This document shows, in pieces, positions 53,848 to 63,382 of a DNA stretch of 64,000 nucleotides. How positions within the stretch are numbered: position 1 is the stretch's first letter; every line of letters starts with the position of its first letter. The stretch spans positions 62,001 to 126,000 of the forward strand of contig CALODV010000014.1 of NCBI GenBank assembly GCA_942492065.1, given 5' to 3'. Below the pieces are notes generated by a model. The model was not told the origin of the DNA, made no database searches, and worked only from the letters and a program-made list of their open reading frames with translations. Both the position numbers and the translations under genes were made by a program. The DNA is from G963665815 sp942492065. GTDB taxonomy: Bacteria; Cloacimonadota; Cloacimonadia; Cloacimonadales; JAIOQZ01.

Positions 53848-55223
53848 ATTATATGTTTCCTTTCAGATTTATTTTCCAAATATTTGTCTATTTCGGCTTT
53901 ATTTTTCTCAAACCCTTTTTTACCCATTAATGCGTATGTGGCAATTTTGCCGGCTTCAACTCCGGGTTGATCTAATGGATCTACTCCAAGAAGTTTACCT
54001 GTGAACACTGTTTGAACCTCATACATGAAAATGAACTGACCAATTGTGAATTCACTTATCTCGGGGAAAATCAGATTGCAGTTTGGTTTACCTGAGTCTG
54101 TCAATGCAATTTCTGTTGCCAGTCCTTCATTATTGAGAAGACTGCTCAGTTTTTTTCCATTAAGGTAGTTAACTTCAGGTCTGTCAGTCATCAATTCAGG
54201 GATGTCATAATCAATATTATAGTTCTCCACTGTCATGAAAGTGAAAATCTTGTCATCCGGTCCTTCTTTGTAAAGCTGAACCTGGGAATGCTGATCAGTT
54301 GTACCAAGAGCTTTTACCGGCGTTTGACCAACACAGATTTCTTCTCCTGAAACACTGTATTTTTTACCCAGACTCTCAGCCCATAATTGCCTGTACCAGT
54401 CTGCAAAGTCGATCAACGGGTTTGAATAAGGCATCATGACAGAGATGTTATATCCCTTCTGCATAAGATCATAGTGGATAAGTCCATTCATGTAAGCCGG
54501 GTTTTGCAGGATATCTTCCTTGAGACATCTCTCTTTCATATAAGCCGCTCCTGCAAGAAGCTCTTTAATGTTTATTCCACAGAAAGCACTGGAAACAAGT
54601 CCAACGTCGGTCAGTACGGAGAATCTCCCACCTACATTATCCGGTACTGTAAAATCTTTGAATCCTTCAGTCCTGATTTTTTGTCTGAGAAATCCTTTTT
54701 CCGCATCAGTGGTAATGATAATTCTTTCTTTGTAATCTTGCGGGAATTTCTTTATGAGAAGATCAAGAACAATCATATATACTGCCATGGTTTCAGCAGT
54801 GGAACCTGATTTAGTGATCACATTAAACAGAGTTTTATTAATATCGATTTTGCATAGTATATCATTAAGCAGGTAGGGATCTACATTATCTGCTACATAT
54901 AATTTTCTTTTGAGTCCCCGTGGAGTTCGCAGAGAGTTATAAACTGCTGTATTTCCTAGGGCAGATCCACCAATACCGAGTACTACAAATGTATCGAATC
55001 TTTCACCTAGTGAGTCAATGTAACTGCTTATATGGTCGATCTTTTGTTCAGGAAGAGAATAAAATCCAAGGATATCATTGTTTATGTCGCTGATAATTTG
55101 GTTATGAGCAGATGAAACCTTGTCCTTATACTTTTTCAGTTCATCTATTGTAAGACCTTTGTAGAACTTATCTGAGTGAAGAAGATTAGCATAATCAAAT
55201 TTAATAGCACGTTTTTCTCTCAT
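53844..55223 (-). CDS. pgi: Glucose-6-phosphate isomerase
   Basis: The product is 459 residues, the short bacterial PGI form. It has GIGGSALGNTAVYNSL, FNVITKSGSTAETMAVY, GGRFSVLTDVGLVSSA and GTTDQHSQVQLYKEGPDD, with the catalytic Glu/His region intact. It converts glucose-6-P to fructose-6-P in the cytoplasm. GGAGG lies 11 bp before the ATG, and 19 bp separate it from ptsI. It is followed, with a 4-bp overlap, by a second, unrelated-class isomerase gene. Confidence 0.96.
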   Translation of the reverse strand: MREKRAIKFDYANLLHSDKFYKGLTIDELKKYKDKVSSAHNQIISDINNDILGFYSLPEQKIDHISSYIDSLGERFDTFVVLGIGGSALGNTAVYNSLRTPRGLKRKLYVADNVDPYLLNDILCKIDINKTLFNVITKSGSTAETMAVYMIVLDLLIKKFPQDYKERIIITTDAEKGFLRQKIRTEGFKDFTVPDNVGGRFSVLTDVGLVSSAFCGINIKELLAGAAYMKERCLKEDILQNPAYMNGLIHYDLMQKGYNISVMMPYSNPLIDFADWYRQLWAESLGKKYSVSGEEICVGQTPVKALGTTDQHSQVQLYKEGPDDKIFTFMTVENYNIDYDIPELMTDRPEVNYLNGKKLSSLLNNEGLATEIALTDSGKPNCNLIFPEISEFTIGQFIFMYEVQTVFTGKLLGVDPLDQPGVEAGKIATYALMGKKGFEKNKAEIDKYLENKSERKHII

Positions 55224-55242
55224 TTATTCGACCTCCCACTAG

Positions 55243-56967
55243 TTATTTATCTTTAGTGTTATCACACCAAGTGTGAAGTATGTTTTCAATCTCTTTAGTA
55301 TCACTTGTTGATAGAATTTTCTTGAGCTTATCTTCCATGTTACTGCCATGCATTGCTCTTATGCAAGATTTTGTTTTAAGGTGAAGACTTGGTAAAACAC
55401 TCAGTTCATGGATACCTGTTGAAATCAGGAAGGGGATAAAGTCTGTCTCAGAAGCTATTTCGCCACATACCGAAACATCAATACCAGCTTTTTGGGCAGC
55501 AGTAACTGTTTGACTTATAAGTCTCAGAATTGCCGGGTGATAAGGAGTATAATAGGACTCAATATTCTTGCTTTCTCTGTCTACTGCCAGTGAGTACTGA
55601 ATCAGGTCATTAGTGCCAATGCTAAAGAAATCACACTCCTTGGCCAGTAAATCTGCAATTAAGACAGCAGCAGGTATTTCTATCATAATACCCAGTGGGA
55701 TATTCTCAGCATAATTAATATTGTTCTGAGAAAGTTCTGACTTTATTTCTTCAATGATTCTTTTTATTTGTATCAATTCTGACACCATCGATATCATCGG
55801 TATGAGGATTCTGATGTGTCCAAATGCTGAAGCTCTGAGGATAGCTCGCAGTTGCACTTTAAACATTCCAATATTCTGCAGGGAAAGCCTGATTCCACGC
55901 ATACCGAGATTCGGGTTTTTCTCTTTCCTGAAATGGATGAGGCTGGAAAGTTTGTCTCCACCAATATCAATGGTTCTGATGGTCACAGGTTTAGGATACA
56001 TGTCCTCTACAATTTTCTTGTAAACTGCAAATTGCTCATTTTCTGCCGGGAATTCACTTCTGTTAAGATACATAAACTCTGTTCTGAATAATCCGATACC
56101 ATCAGAATTAACCTCCATAACAGACTCAAGTTCAGAAGGATACTCTATATTGCTTTTCAATAGTATTTTATTACCGTCAATTGTTTGTGTCGGCAGGTTC
56201 TTTATCTGTTCCAGATTCTCCCTGGCAACTGCTTCTTTTTCTATAATTTTGCTGTAGTGGTTCAATGTATCCTGAATAGGACTAATAATAATGAAGCCTT
56301 GTAAAGCATCCATGATTATCTCTGTACCATCCGGTATTTTACCGCAAAGGTTTATTCCGGATAGAACAGGAATAGATAATGATCTGGCAATAATGGCTGC
56401 ATGGCAGGCTTTGCCTGTATTGTTGGATATGATTCCTGCAATTCCTTTCTTTGATAGAAGGCTAACCATTGAAGCCGGTATTTCGTTTATTATAATAATT
56501 GTTCCGGGTTTAATATCCTGTAGATTGAACGACTCTTTCCCTGTAAGGTTATTCAAAAGTCTTTGAGCAACTTCTTTGTAGTCGTAGGCCCGTTGAGAGT
56601 AGTAATCGTTCTGCATGTTTTCAAAAATCCCGATAATCTTCGTGAAATGTTTGAAAATAGCGTATTCAAGGCATATGAGCTCTTTGCCTATCAGCTGCTG
56701 AACCCCTGTCTTTAATTCCGGATCTTCAAGAATAAGTTTGTGAGTAAATAAAATATCTTTGTCGTCTTCTGTGAAAGCAAAATTCTCTATTAAATTATCT
56801 ATGTCCTGTGTTACATTCTCAATGCCCTTGTGCAGTCTCTTCTCTTCATTTGCAATTTCGTCTTCGCTGATTGAATTGCACTCGAAATCGAATTTCTGAG
56901 ACTCAACATAATATGAAGGTCCAATTCCAATGCCACTTGATATAATTGTACCTTGAATTTTTTCCAT
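55243..56967 (-). CDS. ptsI: PTS enzyme I (phosphoenolpyruvate-protein phosphotransferase)
   Basis: The product is 574 residues, full length. The phosphorylated His189 lies in TGKACHAAIIARSL, where TSHTAI is more usual. The PEP-binding barrel has IGLFRTEFMYLNR, TIRTIDIGGDK, GIMIEIPAA and FFSIGTNDLIQY, with the active Cys in DVSVCGEIAS. It transfers phosphate from PEP to HPr. It begins directly after the HPr stop codon. No sugar-specific EII genes are in the window, so the chain may be regulatory rather than transport-linked. Confidence 0.96.
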   Translation of the reverse strand: MEKIQGTIISSGIGIGPSYYVESQKFDFECNSISEDEIANEEKRLHKGIENVTQDIDNLIENFAFTEDDKDILFTHKLILEDPELKTGVQQLIGKELICLEYAIFKHFTKIIGIFENMQNDYYSQRAYDYKEVAQRLLNNLTGKESFNLQDIKPGTIIIINEIPASMVSLLSKKGIAGIISNNTGKACHAAIIARSLSIPVLSGINLCGKIPDGTEIIMDALQGFIIISPIQDTLNHYSKIIEKEAVARENLEQIKNLPTQTIDGNKILLKSNIEYPSELESVMEVNSDGIGLFRTEFMYLNRSEFPAENEQFAVYKKIVEDMYPKPVTIRTIDIGGDKLSSLIHFRKEKNPNLGMRGIRLSLQNIGMFKVQLRAILRASAFGHIRILIPMISMVSELIQIKRIIEEIKSELSQNNINYAENIPLGIMIEIPAAVLIADLLAKECDFFSIGTNDLIQYSLAVDRESKNIESYYTPYHPAILRLISQTVTAAQKAGIDVSVCGEIASETDFIPFLISTGIHELSVLPSLHLKTKSCIRAMHGSNMEDKLKKILSTSDTKEIENILHTWCDNTKDK

Positions 56968-57234
56968 TTAGTCCTCACCGAATTTTGATTCAAACAGATT
57001 GCATATTTCTTTTATTGCGTATTCCTCGTCAACACCTGTAGCTCTAATGATGAGTTCAGTACCTTGTTCCGCAGCAAGGGTCATTACTCCCATAATGCTT
57101 TTACCGTTCACTTCAAAATCATCTCTTATAATTCTGATATCTGAACGGAACTTATTTGACATCTGAACCAGAATACTGCATGGTCGGGCATGCAAACCAA
57201 GCTGGTTTTCAACAGTGCATAATTTTTCTGTCAT
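56968..57234 (-). CDS. ptsH: Phosphocarrier protein HPr
   Basis: The product is 88 residues, the normal length. His15 in NQLGLHARPCSILV is the catalytic phosphosite for enzyme I, and Ser46 in VNGKSIMGVMTLAAEQG is the regulatory site used by HPr kinase, whose gene lies 2 bp upstream. Both sites intact means the protein can be controlled by both routes. It abuts ptsI downstream with no gap. Confidence 0.97.
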   Translation of the reverse strand: MTEKLCTVENQLGLHARPCSILVQMSNKFRSDIRIIRDDFEVNGKSIMGVMTLAAEQGTELIIRATGVDEEYAIKEICNLFESKFGED

Positions 57235-57236
57235 AG

Positions 57237-58190
57237 TTATATTCCCTTTTTATCCAGGGTCTTCTTCTTTATTTCATTTTGAAGTCTTCTTACATAGGCT
57301 TCTGCTGCATCGTACCCAAAGGACTTCAGCATCTGATTCATTGCAACAACTTCAATAATAACCGAAACATTCTTACCCGGTGATACAGGAAGATAGATTA
57401 CCGGTATGTTTATTCCATGATAACTGACGTAATTGTTTTTTAGACCGATTCTTTCGTAGTCCATATTATCTCGCCATGGCATAAGCTCAATCTGGATCGA
57501 TAGTTTCTTTTCTCTTCTGACTGCCTGGATACCAAACATTCTTTCAATATCAACAATTCCAACTCCGCGAATCTCCATGAACCAGCCCATGTTTTTCTTA
57601 GCAGAGCTTCCGAACAGCATGTCATCAGACTGAACAATCTGTACCAGGTCATCAACTATTAGTCTGTGTCCCCGTTCTACCAGGTCAAGAGCACACTCAC
57701 TTTTACCGATTCCACTTGAACCCGTAATCAGTACACCAGCCCCAAATACATCTACCAGAGTACCATGTATGGATTTTCTGGGGGCAAAGTATGCCCGGAA
57801 GTATCTATTAAGACCGTTGAACAGCTTTTCTGTGGAAAGTCGACTGATTAATATGGCAATATTCATTTCATTCGCCAGATATTCCATCTGATGAGGAACA
57901 GACAGACCTTTAGTCACGATGATACATGGTATACTGTACTCAAACATTTCTTTAAGTCTGTTATACAGCTCTTTGTCTTGAAGGGACTGCATATAAGTTA
58001 TCTCTGTTTCCCCGAGAATCTGGACTCTGTTGTAAGAAAACCTGTCCAGATATCCTGCAAGAGCAAGTCCCGGTCTGTTCAGTTGGGGGTCAGTAATTTT
58101 ATTGTTCAATGTTGAACTGGAAGTAATAACAGAGAGTGTAAAGTCTTTTCGCTTCTCTTCGAAAAATTCTTTGACCGTGAAGTTTTTCAT
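57237..58190 (-). CDS. hprK: HPr kinase/phosphorylase
   Basis: Full-length HprK of 317 residues. The N-terminal domain precedes His142 (HGTLVDVFGAGV), the P-loop GSSGIGKSE at about 157-165, GHRLIVDDLVQI, and the C-terminal EIRGVGIVDIERMFG signature. It phosphorylates Ser46 of HPr with ATP and reverses the reaction with inorganic phosphate, sensing metabolic state. Next to ptsH and ptsI it completes a regulatory PTS. A hairpin separates it from hpf upstream. Confidence 0.97.
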   Translation of the reverse strand: MKNFTVKEFFEEKRKDFTLSVITSSSTLNNKITDPQLNRPGLALAGYLDRFSYNRVQILGETEITYMQSLQDKELYNRLKEMFEYSIPCIIVTKGLSVPHQMEYLANEMNIAILISRLSTEKLFNGLNRYFRAYFAPRKSIHGTLVDVFGAGVLITGSSGIGKSECALDLVERGHRLIVDDLVQIVQSDDMLFGSSAKKNMGWFMEIRGVGIVDIERMFGIQAVRREKKLSIQIELMPWRDNMDYERIGLKNNYVSYHGINIPVIYLPVSPGKNVSVIIEVVAMNQMLKSFGYDAAEAYVRRLQNEIKKKTLDKKGI

Positions 58191-58209
58191 GCTGGTTCCT
58201 TTAAATTAT

Positions 58210-58235
58210 GCAGATGAGTCCGAAGACTCATCTGC
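58210..58235 (-). other. Strong RNA hairpin with UUCG loop between hpf and hprK
   Basis: A perfect 11-bp stem GCAGATGAGTC/GACTCATCTGC closes a 4-nt loop; on the minus strand the loop reads C-UUCG-G, an extra-stable tetraloop. It is not followed by a T-run (AUAAUUU), so it is a poor intrinsic terminator and more likely an mRNA processing or stability element, or a leaky attenuator, setting hpf apart from the PTS genes. Confidence 0.6.
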
Positions 58236-58243
58236 AAATATGA

Positions 58244-58777
58244 TTATGGTTCTAACAGTTTGAAGTGTTCTTCGTCCTTCTTGACAAGCACATTAATCCT
58301 GTCGGATTCAACATTCTTGAAAATAAGATATGAATCTTTCAGATTCTGGAATTTATCCATTGCATCCTCTACTGTCATAACTTCCGCAACGATTCTTTTA
58401 GTTTTTATCATTTTCTTAGGTTTAGAATCAGATTGATGCTGGAATAAGTTCGCATACACAAAGTGAGTTTCCTCTTTCAGTCTCTTCTTCTGGTGATCTG
58501 TAACTTTTTCTTTTAGTTTTTTTAGCTGTACTTCCATTTTTTCAATGGCTATTCCCACGGCAAGGTACATATCTCTTTCTTCCGCTTCACAATGAAGGTT
58601 ATAGTGTGAAGCGTGCAAGCTCATCTCTACCCGATTTCTCCCTTTTTCGAGAGACAGAGTTAAATGAATGTTGATAATTTGATCAAAATACTTATCCAGT
58701 TTTTCGCATGCATTTTCAACGTAATCGCGAATAGCATTTGTCAGATCAAAGTGTCGAGCAGTGATTGTAATTTGCAT
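58244..58777 (-). CDS. hpf: Ribosome hibernation promoting factor, long form
   Basis: The product is 177 residues: an HPF/RaiA N-terminal domain (ITITARHFDLTNAIRDYVENACEKL) and the C-terminal dimerisation domain (KTKRIVAEVMTVEDAMDKFQNLKDSYLIFKN), with the typical DRINVLVKKDEEHFKLLEP ending. The long form causes 100S ribosome dimers in stationary phase in many bacteria. Its position between rpoN and hprK is a widely conserved arrangement, although here lpd and lipA lie between rpoN and hpf. AAAGGGG precedes the ATG. Confidence 0.95.
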   Translation of the reverse strand: MQITITARHFDLTNAIRDYVENACEKLDKYFDQIINIHLTLSLEKGRNRVEMSLHASHYNLHCEAEERDMYLAVGIAIEKMEVQLKKLKEKVTDHQKKRLKEETHFVYANLFQHQSDSKPKKMIKTKRIVAEVMTVEDAMDKFQNLKDSYLIFKNVESDRINVLVKKDEEHFKLLEP

Positions 58778-58841
58778 AATTTTCCCCTTTCTTTCTTTTA
58801 GTAAGTTACATAATCATATTGAAAAGCTATGAATCATTACA

Positions 58842-59720
58842 TTATGATAACGATATTTTGCGGATTTCTTTCATAGTTTTTTCCGCTAAATAAGAGCTTC
58901 TGACTAAGGGGCCAGATTCTACAGCAAGGAATCCCATTTCCATTCCAATATCATGATAGTACTTAAATGTATCGGGATGAATATATTCAACAACCGGAAT
59001 ATGGGCTTTGGTCGGCTGCATGTATTGGCCTATTGTCACAACATTTACCTTGTGATCATAAAGATCCTTTAACAAATTAACAACTTCTTCTTCAGTCTCT
59101 CCTAATCCAACCATAAAACCGCTTTTTGTTTTATAGTCTGAGCTGTATTCTGCTGAGTACTGCAACAAGTCGAGTGATCCGAAATAATCTGCCTCTGGGC
59201 GAATTTCAGGATATAATCTTTGTATAGTCTCAACATTATGGTTCAGGATATCAGGTTTTGCATTTAGTATTGACTTCAGTGCGCTCCGATTTCCCTGTAA
59301 ATCGGAAATGAGTACTTCAATAGTAGTTTCATTTCCACATTTATTACGAATTTCGCTTATCACTTTCACAAACTGACTTGCTCCGCCATCAGGGAGGTCA
59401 TCTCTTGTGACTGTGGTAATAACTACATGTTTAAGTTTAAGTTTATTAGCAAATACTGCTATTTTTTCAGGTTCTGCAGGATCCGGTGGAAGGAATACCT
59501 TGTCCTTTTCTACAGAACAGAATCTACAGTTTCTTGTGCAATTACTGCCCAGAATCATAAATGTGGCAGTTCCCTTACCAAAGCATTCGCCTCTGTTAGG
59601 GCACAATGCATCTTCGCAGACAGTGTTCAGTCCCAGTTTCCTGAGCTCCTGAGTGATCTCTCTCGTTTTTCGATCACCAAGTCTTCTGGTCTTTAACCAG
59701 GAAGGTTTTCTTTTGGTCAT
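58842..59720 (-). CDS. lipA: Lipoyl synthase
   Basis: Full-length LipA of 292 residues. The auxiliary iron-sulfur cysteines Cys35, Cys40 and Cys46 (CEDALCPNRGEC) and the radical-SAM cluster Cys61, Cys65, Cys68 (CTRNCRFC) are all present, as is the C-terminal SGPLVRSSYLAEK. It inserts two sulfurs into octanoyl chains on lipoyl domains. It starts 2 bp after the lpd stop, linking lipoate synthesis to dihydrolipoamide dehydrogenase. No lipB/lipM or acyltransferase gene is in the window. Confidence 0.97.
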   Translation of the reverse strand: MTKRKPSWLKTRRLGDRKTREITQELRKLGLNTVCEDALCPNRGECFGKGTATFMILGSNCTRNCRFCSVEKDKVFLPPDPAEPEKIAVFANKLKLKHVVITTVTRDDLPDGGASQFVKVISEIRNKCGNETTIEVLISDLQGNRSALKSILNAKPDILNHNVETIQRLYPEIRPEADYFGSLDLLQYSAEYSSDYKTKSGFMVGLGETEEEVVNLLKDLYDHKVNVVTIGQYMQPTKAHIPVVEYIHPDTFKYYHDIGMEMGFLAVESGPLVRSSYLAEKTMKEIRKISLS

Positions 59721-59722
59721 AA

Positions 59723-61123
59723 TTACGCTTTATGTATTGCTAAGTTTTCAAGATCTTCGATTGCTTCGCCGACTGTTTCTGACAGAGTAGGATGAGCAAA
59801 TACCAGATCGTGAGCTGTTTCAATTTTCGCACCTGTCTGAATCAATATTGCTGCTTCAGCTATCAATTCAGTTGCATTTGGTCCTATAATATGTGCACCA
59901 ACCAGCATATTGTCTGAATTACGTGCTATGAATTTTACAAAACCAAATGTATTTCCCATACCAAGAGCTTTTCCATTAGCTGTGAATGGGAATTTACTGA
60001 CAGTTATTTCACCGTATTCTTCTTTTGCCTGGATCTGAGTCAGACCACATGATCCGATTTCCGGATGTGTGAATGTACAGCGAGGTATATTCATATAATT
60101 CAGTGCATGATGATTGTATTTTATATCTTCAATTTTGTTTTTCAATATTTCTGCTGCAATGAGTCCTTGTTTTGTAGCTGTATGAGCAAGCATCATCTTT
60201 GCCGTAACATCGCCAATTGCATAGATACCCGATTCATCAGTTTCCATGAACTCGTTGATTTTGATAGATCCATCTTGATTTAACTCAACATTGCAGTTCT
60301 TGAACTCTATATTTGAAACAGGAGCTCTACCTATACTTACCAGAACCTTATCAAACTCAAGCTCTTTACCTTTACTCATAGTTATTTTTATTGAGTTTTC
60401 GAGGACTTCAGCAGATTCTACACCGGATTTGAGGTGCAGTTTAATACCCGATTTCTTCAATGCCATCGCAAGGCGTTTACTAACATCTCTATCTTCTGCT
60501 ATAACCAGGTCTGGCAGCATTTCTATGATCTCAACTTCAGCTCCGAATTGATGGAATATAGATGCAAATTCACATCCGATTACTCCTCCGCCGATGATGC
60601 CGAGTCTTTTTGGTATATCCTGCATTTTGAGTATATCTTTGGAAGAAAGAACAGTATTACCGTTGAACTTAAGGAATGGGAGCTCCTTTGGCTTTGAACC
60701 TGTGGCAACAATGACATATTCAACTATGTATTGTTCTGATTCTGAAGTAATTTCAAAACCTTTATCTGTTTTCTCGATCGCTTTCACAGTCTCATTGATT
60801 ACAGGGATTTTTCTTTTCTTAAACAGAAATTCAATTCCGCTGACAAGCTGTTCTACAACTCCGTTTTTTCTCTCATATACTTTTTTATAGTCAACTTCTG
60901 CATTTTCGATATTGATACCAAATTCAGAAGCATTCTTAATTTTTGTAAACATATCTGCAGACTTAACCAGAGTTTTAGTAGGGATACATCCCCAGTTAAG
61001 GCATACTCCGCCCAGTCTTTCTTTCTCAAAGATAACAGTATCAATTCCATATTGATGAAGTCTAATTGCCGTGGCGTATCCTCCGGGACCACCACCGATT
61101 ACCGCTACGCTATATTTTTTCAC
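59723..61123 (-). CDS. lpd: Dihydrolipoamide dehydrogenase
   Basis: The product is 466 residues: N-terminal FAD motif VIGGGPGGYATAIRL, the redox disulfide GGVCLNWGCIPTK (Cys41 and Cys46), the NAD-binding GIIGGGVIGCEFASIF, YAIGDV, and the C-terminal catalytic HPTLSETVGEAI. It reoxidises the lipoyl arm of 2-oxoacid dehydrogenases or the glycine cleavage system; none of their other subunits is in the window. The start overlaps the end of rpoN by 4 bp. Confidence 0.96.
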   Translation of the reverse strand: MKKYSVAVIGGGPGGYATAIRLHQYGIDTVIFEKERLGGVCLNWGCIPTKTLVKSADMFTKIKNASEFGINIENAEVDYKKVYERKNGVVEQLVSGIEFLFKKRKIPVINETVKAIEKTDKGFEITSESEQYIVEYVIVATGSKPKELPFLKFNGNTVLSSKDILKMQDIPKRLGIIGGGVIGCEFASIFHQFGAEVEIIEMLPDLVIAEDRDVSKRLAMALKKSGIKLHLKSGVESAEVLENSIKITMSKGKELEFDKVLVSIGRAPVSNIEFKNCNVELNQDGSIKINEFMETDESGIYAIGDVTAKMMLAHTATKQGLIAAEILKNKIEDIKYNHHALNYMNIPRCTFTHPEIGSCGLTQIQAKEEYGEITVSKFPFTANGKALGMGNTFGFVKFIARNSDNMLVGAHIIGPNATELIAEAAILIQTGAKIETAHDLVFAHPTLSETVGEAIEDLENLAIHKA

Positions 61124-62580
61124 ATTTTTCTCCTTAATCTGCTGTTCAGAATACCCATTTCTTCTCTGTACTTCGCAATAACCCTTCTGGAAACGCTTAT
61201 ACCGCGTTCCTTAAGTACATTGGCAATATTCTGGTCACTGATTGGTTTCTTTCTGTCTTCATTTTCAACTAACTCCCTGATATTTTTCTCTACCATCTGT
61301 CTGGATACGGCATCATAGTTTTTGTCTTTCCCGGCAGAAGATGTGAAAAATTCTTTCAAGCACATAAGCCCGAAGGGAGTATCTGCGTATTTTGTTCGTA
61401 CAACCCTTGAAATTGTAGATTCATTAACCTGTAATTCCTCAGCAATGACAGCATAAGTCATAGGTTCCAGAATACCTGTTTCGTTGTAAAAGAAGTCCTT
61501 CTGGTGGTTAATGATTGCTCGGGTAACTCTTTCAAGTGTACGGTTTCTCATGAATAATGCTCTGATCAGGAATTTCGCAGAGTTTATTTTGTTGCGAACA
61601 TATCCGATAGCATTTTTATCTTTATTCAGTGATTTGATAATTTTGTTGTAGTTTCTGTTTATTCTGATGTTAGGTGTTGAACTGTCATTAATGATCAATT
61701 CATACTCCTTATCAATTCTTTTTATAATTATGTCTGGAACAATATAACTGATTTCCGACTGTACTAGTCGCATACCTGGTTTGGGGTCTAATTTTGATAT
61801 AATATCTTTGCAAGCCAGTATTTCATTAAATGAACAGTTATACTTGGATGCAAGCTGATTATACTTCCTATGTAGTAGAGAATTCAGCTCAAAGCTGATG
61901 ACATTTACAAGAAGCTGGTCTTTGAGCTGCTGCTCAGAGAGCTGGGATAGAAGACATTCCTCAATGTTACGGGCTGTAATTCCCTGAGGTTGCAGGTGCA
62001 TGATAATCTGGTGAATTTCTTCTGCTCTTTCTTCAGGTATTTCGTATTCAGCAGCTATATTAAGTATTTCATCCGGGTTATTGAGAAATCCATGAGCATT
62101 ACAACTGTCAATCAGCTCGGATGCATATTCGTACTCATTATCCGAAAGATCAAACTCACGAAGCTGTTCAGTGAATTCTTCCTTAAAGTCTTCAGCAGCC
62201 TTCAGGTATTGTTCGGGATTAGGCTTATCCTCATCACTACCTGCCCCATAACCGGAATCAGAGTGGAAATCATTCCACTGATCAAGGATTTCGCTCAGTT
62301 CGTTCGCTTCTTCGATCGTCTTCTGCAGTTCATCTTCAAATGATTCTTCTGCTTCAGTTTCGTTAGATTCTTCATTTGATGAGTCATTTGATGAATCATT
62401 GTTTTCAGATTCGGAGGACTCATTCATATCCAGCATTGGATTGCTTATTAGTTCTTCTTTAAGGTGTACTTCCAGTTCCATGACCGGAAGAGAAAGAAGA
62501 TGCAGAGACTGCAGCATTTGAGGTCTTAGCTCTAATCTCTGAACTTGTTTTTGCGATAAATTCTGATTTAGTTTTAACAT
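61120..62580 (-). CDS. rpoN: RNA polymerase sigma-54 factor
   Basis: The product is 486 residues. The Gln/Leu-rich activator-interacting start (LNQNLSQKQVQRLELRPQM) is followed by a very acidic linker (about 55-110), the core-binding domain, an HTH (VNESTISRVVRTKYADTPFG) and the RpoN box VSRRVIAKYREEM near the end. It directs polymerase to -24/-12 promoters, needing enhancer-binding ATPases. I saw no convincing -24/-12 site in this window. It lies 8 bp after lptB, the usual arrangement in Gram-negative bacteria. Confidence 0.97.
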   Translation of the reverse strand: MLKLNQNLSQKQVQRLELRPQMLQSLHLLSLPVMELEVHLKEELISNPMLDMNESSESENNDSSNDSSNEESNETEAEESFEDELQKTIEEANELSEILDQWNDFHSDSGYGAGSDEDKPNPEQYLKAAEDFKEEFTEQLREFDLSDNEYEYASELIDSCNAHGFLNNPDEILNIAAEYEIPEERAEEIHQIIMHLQPQGITARNIEECLLSQLSEQQLKDQLLVNVISFELNSLLHRKYNQLASKYNCSFNEILACKDIISKLDPKPGMRLVQSEISYIVPDIIIKRIDKEYELIINDSSTPNIRINRNYNKIIKSLNKDKNAIGYVRNKINSAKFLIRALFMRNRTLERVTRAIINHQKDFFYNETGILEPMTYAVIAEELQVNESTISRVVRTKYADTPFGLMCLKEFFTSSAGKDKNYDAVSRQMVEKNIRELVENEDRKKPISDQNIANVLKERGISVSRRVIAKYREEMGILNSRLRRKM

Positions 62581-62588
62581 ATTGACTC

Positions 62589-63323
62589 TCAGAAAACATG
62601 ATTGAGGAAGCGATCTCCAAGATACACTTCTCTTGCTTTTTCGTTGTTTACTAGCTCTTCTGAAGTTCCGGAGAGTAAAATCTCTCCATTAAAAATTATA
62701 TATGCTCGTTCTGTAATTTTAAGCGTTTCCAGAACATTATGATCGGTTATAAGAATACCAATATTTCTTTCTTTCAGTTTAACAATTATATCCTGAATAT
62801 CGGCAACTGCAAGAGGGTCGACACCCGCAAAAGGCTCATCCATCAACAGAAAAGAGGGAGATGTAACCAGTGATCTGGTTATCTCCAGTTTACGGCGTTC
62901 TCCGCCTGAAAGAGTGTAAGCTTTCTGCTTAGCGAGTTTTGTCAGATTCAATTCTGCAAGATACTCTTCCAGTTTGTGCTTTCTTTCTTTTTTGGGTGTG
63001 CTGGTTGTCTCAAGAATTGCCAGAATATTCTGTTCAACAGTCAATTTATGAAAAATAGATGGAGCTTGTGCAAGATATCCTATACCGAGCTGGGCTCTTT
63101 TATACATAGGAATGTTTGTGATATTCATGTCATTAAAGAACACATCCCCGGAAGTTGCTTTTGTGAGTCCAAGTATTGTGTAAAAAGTTGTTGATTTCCC
63201 GGCACCGTTTGGACCGAGAATTCCGACGATTTCGCCCTGTTCGATATCCAGGCAGACATTACTCAATACTTTTCTGTTGCCGTAATACTTTACTAAACTT
63301 TCGGCTCGAACTTTATTTCTCAT
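62589..63323 (-). CDS. lptB: LPS export ABC transporter ATP-binding protein
   Basis: The product is 244 residues with Walker A GPNGAGKST, signature YTLSGGERRKLEITRSL, Walker B FLLMDEPFAGVDP and the switch His in ITDHNV. It powers LptF/LptG in pulling LPS out of the inner membrane; a LptF/G-type permease gene is at 15.5 kb. It follows an LptA/OstA-like gene by 59 bp and precedes rpoN by 8 bp, the classical lptA-lptB-rpoN order. Confidence 0.97.
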   Translation of the reverse strand: MRNKVRAESLVKYYGNRKVLSNVCLDIEQGEIVGILGPNGAGKSTTFYTILGLTKATSGDVFFNDMNITNIPMYKRAQLGIGYLAQAPSIFHKLTVEQNILAILETTSTPKKERKHKLEEYLAELNLTKLAKQKAYTLSGGERRKLEITRSLVTSPSFLLMDEPFAGVDPLAVADIQDIIVKLKERNIGILITDHNVLETLKITERAYIIFNGEILLSGTSEELVNNEKAREVYLGDRFLNHVF

Positions 63324-63382
63324 TTTTTACCACTTTCACATTTCAAATACGATATATAAAATATCGTTTTCAATATTGATTG

